Below, piece after piece: positions 44,101 to 54,500 of a DNA stretch of 64,000 bases. The notes below the pieces were generated by a model that searched no databases, was not told where the DNA came from, and saw only the letters and a list, made by a program, of their open reading frames with translations. Location: the NCBI RefSeq assembly GCF_038002165.1, contig NZ_JBBOBR010000001.1, positions 62,001 through 126,000 of the forward strand, read 5' to 3'. The position numbers were made by a program, and so were the translations under genes. Origin of the DNA: Cytobacillus sp. FSL H8-0458 (GTDB lineage Bacteria; Bacillota; Bacilli; Bacillales; Cytobacillaceae). Within the stretch, counting starts at the first letter, position 1, and the number at the start of each line of letters is the position of its first letter.

Positions 44101-45222
44101 ATGCGTATCGGAGTACCAAAAGAAGTAAAAAACAATGAAAACAGGGTTGCCATGACTCCTGCCGGTATCATGAATCTTATCCAATTTGGCCATGAAGTCT
44201 TTATAGAAACGGGTGCCGGGATCGGATCGGGCTTTTCTGACAGCGACTATATGAGTGCAGGCGCACATATTGTTCAGACTGCGGAAGAGGCATGGGCTAT
44301 GGAAATGGTCATGAAGGTAAAGGAGCCGATACAGAGCGAATATGTTTATTTTCGGGAAGGGTTAATTCTCTTTACATATTTGCATTTGGCTGCTGAACCT
44401 GATTTGACAAGTGCTTTAATAAATAAAAAGGTTGCAGGCATTGCTTATGAAACAGTCCAGCTTCCCAGCAGGACTTTGCCTTTATTGACTCCAATGAGTG
44501 AAGTAGCCGGAAGAATGGCAGCTCAGGTAGGAGCACAGTTCCTTGAAAAAATACATGGCGGGAAGGGAATCCTGCTATCGGGGGTCCCGGGTGTACAGCG
44601 TGGGAATGTTACTATAATCGGCGGCGGGGTAGCTGGGACTAATGCTGCAAAGATGGCAATTGGTCTTGGTGCCAAGGTGACCCTGATCGATTTGAATCCA
44701 GATCGCCTTCGGCAGCTTGATGATATCTTTGGAAGAGAAGTAACAACTTTAATTTCAAATCCTTATAATATCGCTGAAGCTGTTAAGGATTCAGATCTTG
44801 TCATTGGAGCTGTACTGATTCCGGGTGCTAAAGCTCCTAAGCTTGTGACGGAGGAAATGATCAAAACGATGAGCCAGGGTTCTGTTATCGTGGATATCGC
44901 AATTGATCAGGGAGGGATTTTTGAAACAACCGATCGAATCACTACCCATGACCATCCCACATATGAAAAACATGGTGTCGTTCATTATGCGGTAGCCAAT
45001 ATGCCGGGGGCAGTTCCAAGAACATCAACTCTCGCACTGACAAACGTGACGGTACCTTATGCAGTTCAAATAGCAAATAAAGGCTACAAACAAGCATGTC
45101 TGGATAATGAGGCATTATTAAAGGGAGTCAATACATTAAATGGCTACGTGACATACAAGGCGGTAGCTGAGGCCCATAGCCTTGACTATTCAGATGCGAG
45201 AACACAACTAGAGCAGCAATAG
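44101..45222 (+). CDS. ald: Alanine dehydrogenase
   Basis: NAD-dependent conversion of L-alanine to pyruvate and ammonia, 373 aa; needed for normal sporulation and germination in Bacillus. N-terminal [22 protein letters not shown] with the pyruvate-site residues, LHLAAEP, and Rossmann motif [33 protein letters not shown] lies 8-13 nt upstream. Monocistronic. Confidence 0.97.
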   Translation: MRIGVPKEVKNNENRVAMTPAGIMNLIQFGHEVFIETGAGIGSGFSDSDYMSAGAHIVQTAEEAWAMEMVMKVKEPIQSEYVYFREGLILFTYLHLAAEPDLTSALINKKVAGIAYETVQLPSRTLPLLTPMSEVAGRMAAQVGAQFLEKIHGGKGILLSGVPGVQRGNVTIIGGGVAGTNAAKMAIGLGAKVTLIDLNPDRLRQLDDIFGREVTTLISNPYNIAEAVKDSDLVIGAVLIPGAKAPKLVTEEMIKTMSQGSVIVDIAIDQGGIFETTDRITTHDHPTYEKHGVVHYAVANMPGAVPRTSTLALTNVTVPYAVQIANKGYKQACLDNEALLKGVNTLNGYVTYKAVAEAHSLDYSDARTQLEQQ

Positions 45223-45236
45223 GAAAGATGAAGGCA

Positions 45237-45249
45237 CCCGCTTATCGGC
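45237..45249 (+). repeat. 13-bp repeat CCCGCTTATCGGC
   Basis: Identical to the minus strand of 20268-20280; sits between the ald stop and its terminator. Confidence 0.4.
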
Positions 45250-45276
45250 GATACTGATCTAATTTAGAATTTATAT

Positions 45277-45306
45277 AAAAAATCCGGGGCTGATTAGCTC
45301 CGGATT
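45277..45306 (+). terminator. ald terminator
   Basis: AAAATCCGG (from 45278) with CCGGATTTT (to 45308), inner GGC/GCT partial pairing; A-run before and T-run after, usable by the convergent M24 gene as well. Confidence 0.8.
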
Positions 45307-45329
45307 TTCTGTGGAATTTGTTCAACTCA

Positions 45330-46427
45330 CTATTTAATAATCTGAAGTTCTTTCGGGAACTTGGTCAAAATTTCTACTCCGTCTGCTGTTACAGCAAGGT
45401 CATCTTCAATCCTCACTCCGGCAATACCTGGTACATAGATACCCGGTTCGATGGTGAAGACCATACCTTCTTCAAGCACAAGCGGGTTTGTTTCTGTTAA
45501 TGAAGGGTACTCATGCACACTCACACCCAGCCCATGACCCAATCGATGCGGGAAATAGTCGCCGTAGCCGGCTTCTTCTATCAGGTTTCTTGCTGTCAGG
45601 TCAATATCTGCGCAAGTGACTCCCGGCTTGCTCGCTTCCACCGCTGCAAGCTGAGCTTTTAAGACCGTATCATAAATTTCTTTCTGTTTATCATTGATAT
45701 CACCGTAAGCTACAGTTCTTGTAATATCTGAGCAGTAACCATTCCAGACAACTCCGAGGTCAAACAGGACTAAGTCCCCTTTTTGAATCTTTGTCATACC
45801 TGGTGTGCCATGAGGGGAAGCTCCGTTAGCCCCCGTCAGGACCATGGTAGAAAAAGACATTTCATTAACGCCTTTTTTCTTTAACGCGTACTCTACAGCA
45901 GCCAGAACATCCAGTTCAGTTTTTCCTTCCTGGATCTCGGCACAGCCTGTTTCAATCGCAAAATCTGCCAGTGCACATGCTTCGCGAATGGTTTCCAATT
46001 CTTTTTCATCTTTAACCATTCGAAGCTGGCGAAGCTTTGCTTCTGCCGAAACGAATGAAGCACCGCTGAACAGGCCGGAGATGGCTTCATAGCGCTCCAC
46101 ATTCATATGCTCTTTTTCAATTGCTGTTTTATTTACTATTCCGATTCTTTTATGTATGGATGACTGTATAAATTCCCAAGGGTTTTGAATATCGCTGTAG
46201 CCAATAATTTCATGGCTCCAGCCTGCTTTTTTGGCATCTTCTTTTTCCATAGCCGGACATACGAGGAATGGCTCTTCTTCCTGGAAAACAGCCAGTCCAA
46301 GCAAGCGTTCATGAGGGTCGCTTAAAAAGCCGCTTAAATAAAAAACATTATCCGGTGATGTTACAAAAGTGACTTGTATATCATTTTCCTTCATCCACTG
46401 TGACAGTTTCTGCAATCTGTTATTCAT
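45330..46427 (-). CDS. M24-family Xaa-Pro peptidase
   Basis: Cytoplasmic metallopeptidase of the pita-bread fold, 365 aa, cleaving X-Pro peptides. Two-metal ligands are visible: Asp in LVLFDLGVVWNGYCSDITRT, His in HRLGHGLGVSVHE, Glu in TIEPGIYVPG and in GVRIEDDLAVT. N-terminal creatinase-like domain of about 120 residues (MNNRLQKLSQWMKENDIQVTFVTSPDNVFYLSG). ATG 46427 is 6 nt after AAGGAGGT; the ORF from 46466 lacks an RBS. Similar to YqhT/PepQ, but the precise orthologue is not clear. Confidence 0.88.
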   Translation of the reverse strand: MNNRLQKLSQWMKENDIQVTFVTSPDNVFYLSGFLSDPHERLLGLAVFQEEEPFLVCPAMEKEDAKKAGWSHEIIGYSDIQNPWEFIQSSIHKRIGIVNKTAIEKEHMNVERYEAISGLFSGASFVSAEAKLRQLRMVKDEKELETIREACALADFAIETGCAEIQEGKTELDVLAAVEYALKKKGVNEMSFSTMVLTGANGASPHGTPGMTKIQKGDLVLFDLGVVWNGYCSDITRTVAYGDINDKQKEIYDTVLKAQLAAVEASKPGVTCADIDLTARNLIEEAGYGDYFPHRLGHGLGVSVHEYPSLTETNPLVLEEGMVFTIEPGIYVPGIAGVRIEDDLAVTADGVEILTKFPKELQIIK

Positions 46428-46589
46428 AGTGAACCTCCTTATGTACTGATACTTTGAGAGTAGCAACTAAATAAGAAAAAGTAAACTTTTTAAACATTGC
46501 CAATTCGGGTATATATTAAAAGGAAGCAGGAATAACTTGTTTTTCGTTGAAGTAACTTACATAACATAAAAATAGAGAGGAGCATAAAA

Positions 46590-47270
46590 TTGAAAGTATC
46601 ATTTCATGGCCATGCTGTAGTAAAAATCGAATCACAGGGAAAAACCATCTTAATAGATCCTTTTATTACCGGGAATGATTTGACAGACTTAAAAGCTGAG
46701 GATCAGAAGCCAGACGTTATCATTGTCACCCATGGACATGGTGACCATCTCGGGGACACGATTGAACTGGCAAAGCGCAATGATTCTCTTGTCATTGCCA
46801 ACTTTGAGCTTGCCACTTATCTTGAGTGGCAGGGAGTAAGAGCGCATGGAATGTCTATCGGCGGCGGATATAATTTTGACTTTGGAAGAGTGAAGCTGAC
46901 ACCTGCATTTCATGGAACAGGCCTCGAGACGGAAAATCAGGAAATCATCTACCTGGGAATGCCTGCCGGTGTGCTTATCACATTAGAAGGAAAAACCATT
47001 TATCATGCAGGGGATACAGGACTTTTCTCTGATATGAAGCTAATTGGCGACCGCCATCCTATCGATTTGGCATTTCTTCCGATTGGAGACAATTTTACGA
47101 TGGGGCCGGATGATGCAGCATACGCAGCAAAACTCCTTGGCGCCAAGAAGGTTATTCCCATTCACTTCAACACCTTCCCGCCAATCAGGCAGGATCCCCA
47201 TAAATTCATCAGCATGCTCGAAGATGGGGTCGGGCAGGTTCTCGAAGCAGGGGAATCAATCGAATTATAA
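46590..47270 (+). CDS. ytkL: Metallo-beta-lactamase-fold hydrolase YtkL (UPF0173)
   Basis: 226-aa metal-dependent hydrolase of unknown substrate. HxHxDH motif in [15 protein letters not shown] and later ligands in [12 protein letters not shown] and [13 protein letters not shown] start 46590 with GAGAGGAG, giving [11 protein letters not shown], the conserved N-terminus. Position after argH as in B. subtilis. Confidence 0.9.
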   Translation: MKVSFHGHAVVKIESQGKTILIDPFITGNDLTDLKAEDQKPDVIIVTHGHGDHLGDTIELAKRNDSLVIANFELATYLEWQGVRAHGMSIGGGYNFDFGRVKLTPAFHGTGLETENQEIIYLGMPAGVLITLEGKTIYHAGDTGLFSDMKLIGDRHPIDLAFLPIGDNFTMGPDDAAYAAKLLGAKKVIPIHFNTFPPIRQDPHKFISMLEDGVGQVLEAGESIEL

Positions 47271-47275
47271 TTTGA

Positions 47276-47310
47276 AAACGCAGCTTCTAATGGAGGCTGC
47301 GTTTGTTTTT
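47276..47310 (+). terminator. ytkL terminator
   Basis: AAACGCAGC (47276-47284) with GCTGCGTTT (47296-47304), then GTTTTTT. Confidence 0.82.
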
Positions 47311-47386
47311 TATAACTAAATTCGAATCATTTTCCCAGCCTGTCCGCATACATTTTAGGGAGGACAGGATAAAGGAGGAAGCGAAA

Positions 47387-47635
47387 TTGAACAAAAACCG
47401 ATATTTGCTGTGCCTGCTGCTGTGCGGCTTGATGCTTTATTATGCAGCTCCAAGAATGGGTGTATTTAATGGAGGAACTGAAGGGATTTTTGCCATCAGC
47501 TGGCTGGCCCTTGCCCTTTTTGTCATTGCCGGGAACCTGACTGCATTGCTGTATGCGCCGAAAAAAGCGGCTGTTTCGGGGAAGCAGGCGCGCAAATTGG
47601 CAGACATGAAGCGGGTGCGCTCCTTCGGCAGATAA
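47387..47635 (+). CDS. Small two-helix membrane protein
   Basis: 82-aa hypothetical protein from TTG 47387 (MNKNRYLLCLLLCG), preceded by AAAGGAGG at 7 nt. Helices at about residues 5-23 (RYLLCLLLCGLMLYYAAP) and 36-58 (FAISWLALALFVIAGNLTALL), and a basic cytoplasmic tail. No family recognised. The ORF extended to 47303 runs through the ytkL terminator. Confidence 0.65.
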   Translation: MNKNRYLLCLLLCGLMLYYAAPRMGVFNGGTEGIFAISWLALALFVIAGNLTALLYAPKKAAVSGKQARKLADMKRVRSFGR

Positions 47636-47717
47636 TGAAGATTGCCGGAGTCAATTGTATCAAGGCTTCTTTACCCTTATAATGAAAATGAGGAATAATT
47701 TGTAGAGGGTGAAAGTC

Positions 47718-49037
47718 TTGGCTACTAAGCATGAGCAAATATTACAATATATTGATGAACTGCCAATTGGAGAAAAGATATCGGTCAGACAGATCGCCAA
47801 GGCACTCGCTGTGAGTGAAGGAACGGCATACAGAGCGATTAAGGAGGCTGAAAATAAGGGATATGTCAGTACAATAGAACGTGTTGGGACAATAAGAATT
47901 GAGCGGAAAAAGAAAGAGAATATTGAGAAGCTTACTTTTGCAGAAGTTGTTAATATCGTTGACGGCCAGGTGCTCGGCGGAAGAGCCGGCCTCCATAAAA
48001 CACTGAACAAATTTGTAATTGGGGCGATGAAGCTTGAAGCCATGATGAGATACACGGATGCCGGAAATCTGCTGATCGTCGGAAACCGGACCCAGGCACA
48101 CGAATTGGCATTGAAGGCTGGCGCTGCTGTATTAATTACCGGGGGATTTGATACAGAAGACCATGTCAAAAAGCTTGCTGATGATCTGCAGATGCCTGTG
48201 ATTTCAAGCAGCTATGATACCTTCACAGTGGCAACTATGATCAATCGGGCAATCTATGACCAGCTGATTAAAAAAGAGATTGTACTTGTTGAAGATATCC
48301 TGACTCCTCTGCAAGAGGCAATTTTTCTGCAAACAACCGATACCATTGCAGATTGGCTGACATATAACCGCGAAACCGGCCACAGCCGATTCCCTGTTGT
48401 CGACAATAATCTCAAGGTGCAGGGAGTTGTTACTTCCAAGGATATCATGGGACATGACAAGGAAACGCTTATCGAAAAAATCATGACTAAAAATCCAATG
48501 ACAGTTGGCGGGAAAACGAGCGTTGCTTCTTCCTCGCACATGATGGTTTGGGAAGGAATTGAACTGCTCCCTGTGGTGGATGAGGGGAATAAACTCGTAG
48601 GCATTGTAAGCCGCCAGGATGTGCTGAAGGCTCTGCAGATGATACAAAGGCAGCCGCAGGTGGGGGAAACAATTGACGATATTGTCACCAGCCAGCTGGT
48701 TATGACACGGGGGAAAACAAAAGGGGATGACGTCTATCGCTGCGAGGTTACTCCGCAGATGACCAACCACCTTGGAACGATTTCCTATGGAGTCTTTACA
48801 ACCATTGTATCGGAAGCGGCAAACAGAGTGTTAAGAAGCTATAAAAAGGGAGATCTCGTAGTTGAAAATATGACGGTCTATTTTATAAAACCCGTTCAGA
48901 TTGACAGTATGCTTGAAATCTATCCCAAAGTCCTGGAAGTAGGGCGGAAGTTCGGTAAAGTGGATGTTGAAGTTTTTAACGAAGGTGTCCTTGTAGGCAA
49001 GGCGATGATGATGTGCCAGCTGATTGACAGGCATTAA
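47718..49037 (+). CDS. ytoI: DRTGG-CBS-hotdog domain regulator-like protein YtoI
   Basis: 439 aa, the B. subtilis YtoI length. Order: N-terminal winged-helix-like region (MATKHEQILQYIDELPIGEKISVRQIAKALAVSEGTAYRAI), DRTGG domain (about 75-185), CBS pair (about 195-310: EAIFLQTTDTIADWL, IMTKNPMTVGGKTSVASS), and C-terminal hotdog/thioesterase-like domain (VTPQMTNHLGTISYGVFTTIVSEAANRVL). TTG 47718 is chosen for the RBS AGAGGGTGA and the conserved start. Likely a nucleotide-responsive control protein; function unproven. Confidence 0.9.
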   Translation: MATKHEQILQYIDELPIGEKISVRQIAKALAVSEGTAYRAIKEAENKGYVSTIERVGTIRIERKKKENIEKLTFAEVVNIVDGQVLGGRAGLHKTLNKFVIGAMKLEAMMRYTDAGNLLIVGNRTQAHELALKAGAAVLITGGFDTEDHVKKLADDLQMPVISSSYDTFTVATMINRAIYDQLIKKEIVLVEDILTPLQEAIFLQTTDTIADWLTYNRETGHSRFPVVDNNLKVQGVVTSKDIMGHDKETLIEKIMTKNPMTVGGKTSVASSSHMMVWEGIELLPVVDEGNKLVGIVSRQDVLKALQMIQRQPQVGETIDDIVTSQLVMTRGKTKGDDVYRCEVTPQMTNHLGTISYGVFTTIVSEAANRVLRSYKKGDLVVENMTVYFIKPVQIDSMLEIYPKVLEVGRKFGKVDVEVFNEGVLVGKAMMMCQLIDRH

Positions 49038-49050
49038 AAGAGAAATGATA

Positions 49051-49080
49051 AAAAGCCGCTCAAATTGAACGGCTTTTTTT
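49051..49080 (+). terminator. ytoI terminator
   Basis: AAAAGCCG with CGGCTTTT (short internal TCA/TGA pairing) and a T-run. Confidence 0.8.
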
Positions 49081-49110
49081 ACATGGCCCTTTCTGAAGAG
49101 CCGGGTATCT

Positions 49111-49416
49111 TTAATTCTTCCTTGCTGCCTCAGCTTCTTCCACTGCGTGAGGCATGTAAAACTTATATGCTTTTATGCCGCCCCAAATACTTAATCCGCC
49201 GATTAGAATAAACACAATTGCCACAATGAGAGCAGTTGTTGTGTCGTATAAAAACAGCTGGTTAAGGCCAAATATTGCAACAAATGAACCAAGGGCAATT
49301 CTGGACTTGGCTGATAGCCATTGTCTTTCAGCCGGCTGTCTGCTTCTGAAGAATTTTACTTTGTAGAAAATATAGAAAGAAAAAGAGAGTATAATCAGGA
49401 TAACAAAAATAGGCAT
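49111..49416 (-). CDS. ytpI: YtpI-family membrane protein
   Basis: 101-aa protein with three hydrophobic helices (MPIFVILIILSFSFYIFYKV; IALGSFVAIFGLNQLFLYD; TALIVAIVFILIGGLSIWGG) and a charged C-terminus. Function unknown. ATG 49416 is 7 nt after GGAGG; the ATG at 49440 is not supported. Divergent from nrnA, as in B. subtilis. Confidence 0.85.
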   Translation of the reverse strand: MPIFVILIILSFSFYIFYKVKFFRSRQPAERQWLSAKSRIALGSFVAIFGLNQLFLYDTTTALIVAIVFILIGGLSIWGGIKAYKFYMPHAVEEAEAARKN

Positions 49417-49554
49417 TTCATAACCTCCAAGTTTCGACAATCTCTTATCATTCTACCTTCATTATTAAAAAAATGCCATAAGCGTGCAGTGTTTTCTTTT
49501 TCTTTTCATGGTGGTATGGTAAAAATAAAGTATTCAGAATAAAAGGAGCACGCC

Positions 49555-50493
49555 ATGAAACAGAAGATACTTGATGAAATAATAAAATATGAAACAATCA
49601 TTATTCATAGGCATGTCCGTCCGGATCCGGATGCATATGGTTCACAGGGAGGCCTTGCTGAAATACTTAAGGCTTCATTTCCGGAAAAATCTATCTTTAC
49701 TGTCGGGCAGGAAGAAGAAACACTCCATTATATGAGAAGACTTGATGAAGTATCTGATGATACATACAAAGGTGCGCTGGTCATTGTCTGTGATACAGCA
49801 AATGCAGAGCGGATATGTGATGATAGATATGGAACGGGCAGCAAGCTGATAAAAATTGATCATCATCCTAATATGGATCCGTATGGGGATTTAATGTGGG
49901 TGGATACAGATGCAAGCTCTACAAGTGAAATGATTTATGAGTTTTATCTTTTCGGCAAAGAACAGGGGCTGAAAATGTCGGATGAGGCGGCAAGATTGTT
50001 ATTTGCAGGGATAGTTGGGGACACCGGCCGTTTCCTTTATCCGAGCACGACAGAAAAGACATTTGCCTATGCAGGTGAATTGATTCACTATAATTTTTCA
50101 CGTCCTGAACTGTTTGATAAGATGTACGAGCTGGACGCAAATATTGTTAAACTGAAGGGGTATGTGCTGCAGAATTTTGAGATGAGATCCAGCGGGGCTG
50201 CTGTAATGATCCTGAAAAAGGAGCTGCTCGAAGAATTCCAGGCGGCACCTTCCAAAGCATCCCTGCTTGTAAGCACTCTTGGCGATGTGAAGGGAATAAA
50301 AGCATGGGTGTTCTTTATCGAGGAAAGCGATCAAATCCGTGTGCGGTTCCGTTCTAAGGGTCCAATAATCAATGAGATTGCAAGAAAGTATAAAGGCGGA
50401 GGACATCCCCTTGCTGCCGGAGCTTCCATTTATTCATGGAATGAGATGGAATCGGTTGTAAGTGACCTTGAGGCTGTCTGCAGAGATAAGTGA
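49555..50493 (+). CDS. nrnA: Bifunctional oligoribonuclease / pAp phosphatase NrnA
   Basis: DHH/DHHA1 phosphoesterase, 312 aa, that degrades short RNA oligonucleotides and dephosphorylates 3',5'-pAp. Motifs IIHRHVRPDPDAYGSQGGLAE, LVIVCDTANAERI, IDHHPNMDPYG and C-terminal GGGHPLAAGASI. RBS AAAGGAGC. Followed by a shared terminator with ytrI. As it degrades pGpG-type dinucleotides in some species, it may connect to the c-di-GMP made by DgcP; that link is inference. Confidence 0.95.
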   Translation: MKQKILDEIIKYETIIIHRHVRPDPDAYGSQGGLAEILKASFPEKSIFTVGQEEETLHYMRRLDEVSDDTYKGALVIVCDTANAERICDDRYGTGSKLIKIDHHPNMDPYGDLMWVDTDASSTSEMIYEFYLFGKEQGLKMSDEAARLLFAGIVGDTGRFLYPSTTEKTFAYAGELIHYNFSRPELFDKMYELDANIVKLKGYVLQNFEMRSSGAAVMILKKELLEEFQAAPSKASLLVSTLGDVKGIKAWVFFIEESDQIRVRFRSKGPIINEIARKYKGGGHPLAAGASIYSWNEMESVVSDLEAVCRDK

Positions 50494-50499
50494 CATATG

Positions 50500-50522
50500 A
50501 TGCCCGGCAAAAAGCCGGGCAT
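50500..50522. terminator. Bidirectional terminator, nrnA / ytrI
   Basis: Perfect 9-bp stem ATGCCCGGC (50500-50508) with GCCGGGCAT (50514-50522), loop five A; lies directly against the ytrI stop codon. Confidence 0.78.
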
Positions 50523-51022
50523 TAATCCAGCATAATATTCAATTCAATTGAGACAGTTGTATAGATGACCAATTCTTTAACTTCCACCCGGTATCTTTTT
50601 TCGTTTACGCGATGTGTCTTATTCTCTATGATTTTCTTGATCAGTTCACTGCTTTTATATACAGTATCCATGTCTTTGGCAATCATCATGCTAATATCCT
50701 CTTTTATTTTGTCTTCCAGCTGGAAAACGCTGAAGGAATCCAGTTTATACTTTTCGCCGTTGACAATTTTAATGGAAATATCCTGGACAGTCAGTTTTTT
50801 CTGGTTTTCTTTATTTAATTTTTTGAATTCCTCCTGCCAGATTTCTTTATCTTTTTCCAATTCATAAATTGCATCCTGCTGGAGCTTGATTTCTTTGCTG
50901 TATCTCTCCTGCCATTGCCCAAAGATAAATAAAAAAATAAACCAGCTGATGATGCCTCCCAGAGCCATTCCTGCAAAAAAACGCTGCCAGGATGGCAATC
51001 GGTAGTAAGGCGGTATCCTCAT
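50522..51022 (-). CDS. ytrI: Sporulation membrane protein YtrI
   Basis: 166 aa: N-terminal RIPPYYRLPSWQRFFAGMALGG with one membrane helix (GMALGGIISWFIFLFIFG), then a coiled coil (EIKLQQDAIYELEKDKEIWQEEFKKLNKENQKK) and a beta-rich C-terminal part. In B. subtilis ytrI is a sigma-E gene of the mother cell needed for efficient sporulation. It overlaps ytrH by 4 nt. Confidence 0.92.
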   Translation of the reverse strand: MRIPPYYRLPSWQRFFAGMALGGIISWFIFLFIFGQWQERYSKEIKLQQDAIYELEKDKEIWQEEFKKLNKENQKKLTVQDISIKIVNGEKYKLDSFSVFQLEDKIKEDISMMIAKDMDTVYKSSELIKKIIENKTHRVNEKRYRVEVKELVIYTTVSIELNIMLD

Positions 51023-51357
51023 GCCGAAATGTTCTCCTGAGTCAGCCAGTTAATGAGCATGGCGCCGGTCTGGGCCCCTCCGAGAGCAGAAAGAATCAGC
51101 ATAAATTGTTTGAAGATGTCCTTAGTCTGTCCGTCCATAACGCCCCTTTCAAAGCTGTAAACGGTATCAAAGGTCCCCCCTATCGCTGCAATGATGGCCC
51201 AAATGCGAATCATATTGGAAATCTGGAAGATTTGATTTAAAGGAGGCTTGCCTGTCAGAAAAGCAGCCATGCCGCCAATGATTGAACCTCCAATTAAAAC
51301 ACCGAACGCAATGAAATAGCTCTCAATTAAAGTGGAGAAAAAGGGCTGGGTATTCAT
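51019..51357 (-). CDS. ytrH: Sporulation membrane protein YtrH
   Basis: 112-aa membrane protein, close to the 113 aa of B. subtilis YtrH. Hydrophobic segments SYFIAFGVLIGGSIIGGMAAFL, IWAIIAAIGGTFD and MLILSALGGAQTGAMLI. I start at ATG 51357 (MNTQPFFSTLIESYF), 9 nt after GAGG; upstream in-frame starts up to 51414 overlap the sigma-E promoter or the RBS. Forms a two-gene operon with ytrI, read by sigma-E. Confidence 0.9.
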   Translation of the reverse strand: MNTQPFFSTLIESYFIAFGVLIGGSIIGGMAAFLTGKPPLNQIFQISNMIRIWAIIAAIGGTFDTVYSFERGVMDGQTKDIFKQFMLILSALGGAQTGAMLINWLTQENISA

Positions 51358-51409
51358 ATCATCCATCCTCGCTGCAGGAGTGGTCCTGCCAGAATTATCT
51401 TGATACTTC

Positions 51410-51438
51410 ATCATATGGACAAACTTAATAAAATATGT
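51410..51438 (-). promoter_or_regulatory. sigma-E-type promoter of ytrHI
   Basis: Minus strand ACATATT (51432-51438), 14-nt spacer, CATATGAT (51410-51417), close to the KMATATT-N14-CATACAAT pattern of sigma-E promoters. About 50 nt before the ytrH start. Confidence 0.65.
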
Positions 51439-51468
51439 TTTTTAGGTGCTGTTAAAAAGAGAACATAT

Positions 51469-51497
51469 TTTCTTTTTGGAAACGGGCGTTCTATAAT
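51469..51497 (+). promoter_or_regulatory. Candidate dnaE promoter
   Basis: -10 TATAAT (51492-51497) with TTTCTT at 17-nt spacing (51469-51474); 32 nt before the dnaE start. Confidence 0.5.
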
Positions 51498-51528
51498 GAA
51501 AATAGCAGAAATTAAGGGTGTGAGAAAC

Positions 51529-54500
51529 ATGTCATTTATTCACCTTCATGTATATAGCGCATATAGCCTGCTGTCGAGCACGGCAAGAATAGAGCAGCTT
51601 GTGACAAGCGCCAGGGAAAATAGGTTTCCTGCCCTGGCTCTAACGGACCGGAATGTCATGTACGGGGCAGTCGCCTTTTATAAAGAATGTCTTAAGCAGT
51701 CCATAAAACCGATTCTGGGACTCTCTGTGGATGTACTAAGCGAGATATGTGAAGGCGATGCTTATCCATTGGTCCTCCTGGCTAAAAACCGGCAGGGGTT
51801 TCAGAATCTGTTAAAAATAACAAGTACAGTCCAGACAAAATCGCCCGAAGGCATTCCTGTCAAATGGCTTAAGCACTATGCCGGAGGATTGTTTGCTTTA
51901 ACTCCAGGCATGGAAGGGGAGATAGAACGATCCCTTGTGACAGGTGAATACGGCCAGGCAAAAAGAACAGCTGAGCTTTTCAACGGCATTTTCGAGCCAA
52001 ATTCATTCTTTTTCGCTATACAGGATCATGGGCTGCTTGAAGAAAAAAAAATCCATGACCTCCTGGTTCAGCTTTCCGAAGAAACCGGGATTGGCCTTGC
52101 GGCCTCAAATGGTGTCTGTTACATAAAAAAAGAAGAAGCTTTTGCCCATGAGTGCCTGCTGGCCATAAAAAATGGAGAAAAGCTCCAGGATGAAGAAAGA
52201 GAACGGCTGAAGAGCAATGAGTATTACTTAAAGTCATCCGGGGAAATGGCAGAACTGTTATCAGGGTATCCGGATGCCTTAGAGAATACGATAATGATTG
52301 CTGAGCAATGCAATGTAATGATTGAGCTGGATAAACAGAACCTTCCTAAATACCCTGCTGCAGAAGGAAAGAGTGCCGATGAGCTATTGGAAGAAGTGTG
52401 CTGGCAAGGATTTGCTGACAGATATCCGGATGGAGATGCTGAACATAGAAATCGGCTGCGGTATGAGCTGAACATAATCAGAAACATGAAATTCAGTGAT
52501 TATTTTCTAATCGTTTGGGATTTTATGAAGTTTTCGAGAGAAAATGGCATTTTAACCGGTCCAGGACGCGGATCTGCAGCCGGATCAATGGTTGCTTATG
52601 TCCTCTATATAACAGATGTGGATCCCATTGAGCATCAGCTCCTATTTGAGCGGTTCCTTAATCCGGAAAGAATCTCCATGCCTGATATTGATATCGATTT
52701 CCCGGATCACAGAAGAGATGAGGTAATCCGGTATGTATCCCGGAAATATGGAGAACTGCATGTGGCTCAAATTCTAACATTTGGGACCCTGGCTGCCAAA
52801 GCGGCACTCCGGGATGTTGGCAGGGCATTTGGGCTTAATCCTAAAGAACTGGACATACTTTCAAAAAGAGTGCCTTCCAAATTGGGCATCAGTCTCAAAG
52901 AGGCCTACAAAGAATCAGAGCCTTTAAGAAGATTCACCCAGGAATCCGATTTAAATCGGAGACTATTTGAAACAGCTGTCAAACTGGAAGGACTCCCAAG
53001 ACATACATCCACTCATGCTGCCGGGGTTGTCATCAGCGAGCATCCGCTTGTTGAGGCCATTCCTATTCAAAAGGGGCATGAAAATGTTTATTTGACTCAA
53101 TATTCAATGGAGCATCTCGAGGATGTCGGTCTTTTAAAAATGGATTTTCTCGGTCTAAGAAACCTGACATTAATTGAGAATATCTTAAGCTCTATTCAGA
53201 GAAAGACAGGCACACAGATTGATATAAAACAAATTCCCCTGGATGATGAGGCAGTATACAATCTTTTGGGACGAGGAGATACAACAGGTATTTTCCAGCT
53301 TGAATCTGAGGGAATGCGCAGTGTGCTGACAAGGCTTAAGCCAACGCGGTTTGAGGATATTGTGGCTGTCAATGCCCTTTATCGCCCAGGCCCAATGGAA
53401 AATATCCCTCTTTTTATTGACAGGAAGCATGGAAGGAAGCCGATCATATATCCTCATCCTGAGTTAAAGCCTATTCTTGAAAATACGTATGGTGTCATCG
53501 TATATCAGGAACAAATTATGCAAATCGCTGCAAAACTGGCCGGATTTTCACTGGGTGAAGCCGATTTGCTTCGGAGAGCGGTCAGCAAGAAGCAAAAAGA
53601 AGTGCTTGACCGTGAGCGCCTCCATTTTGTTGGTGGAGCAGTCAATAAAGGCTATAATGAACAAACCGCTCATGACATTTATGACTTAATCGTCCGGTTC
53701 GCAAATTATGGATTTAACCGGAGCCATGCTGTTGCATACAGTTTTATAGCCTATCAGCTGGCATATCTAAAAACTCATTATCCTCTTCACTTTATGGCTT
53801 CCCTGCTGACTTCAGCTATCGGAAATGAAGGCAGGATTGCTCAATATATCGGAGAGATGAGACAGATGGGCTTAACGCTCAGCCCGCCTTCCATTAATAA
53901 AAGCGGCTACTCATTTCTGGCAGAGAAAGATTCTATCAGGTATAGCCTGGCTGCGATAAAAGGAATCGGTGCTGCAGCTTTAAGAGATATTTTTCAGACG
54001 AGAAAAAATAAGCGCTTTGAAGATCTGTTTGATTTTTGCATAAGGGTTTCAACAAAAGCAGTTAATCGCAAGATCCTCGAATCACTTGTTCATTCTGGCA
54101 GCTTTGATGAATTTGGAGAAGATAGAGCTGTTCTTCTGGCCAGCCTGGATGTAGCTGCAGAGCATGCCCAGCTTGTTATGCCGGAAGATGATCAGGCTGA
54201 TTTCTTTGAGGATGATGAATTTTTTCCTAAGCCTAAATATGCAGAAGTAGATCCAATCCGTTCAGAGGACAAGCTAAGATTTGAAAAAGATGTGCTTGGC
54301 CTGTATTTATCAGATCATCCCGTTTCGATTTACGAATCCTATTTTTCCCTGCTGGGAGCCTGTCCGCTTGTTGAACTGGAAAAAACAGTGAATAAAGCAA
54401 AAGCAGTTGCTTACTTATCCGAAGTGAAAAAGATTCGTACGAAGAAAGGAGAGCCAATGGCGTTTCTTTCCTTGAGCGATCAGACGGGAGATATGGAGGC

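Noticed and set aside
51400..51528. N-terminal extension of DnaE
   Set aside because: Overlaps the sigma-E promoter of ytrH and the dnaE -10 box; the PHP domain begins right at MSFIHLH (51529) with an RBS before it.
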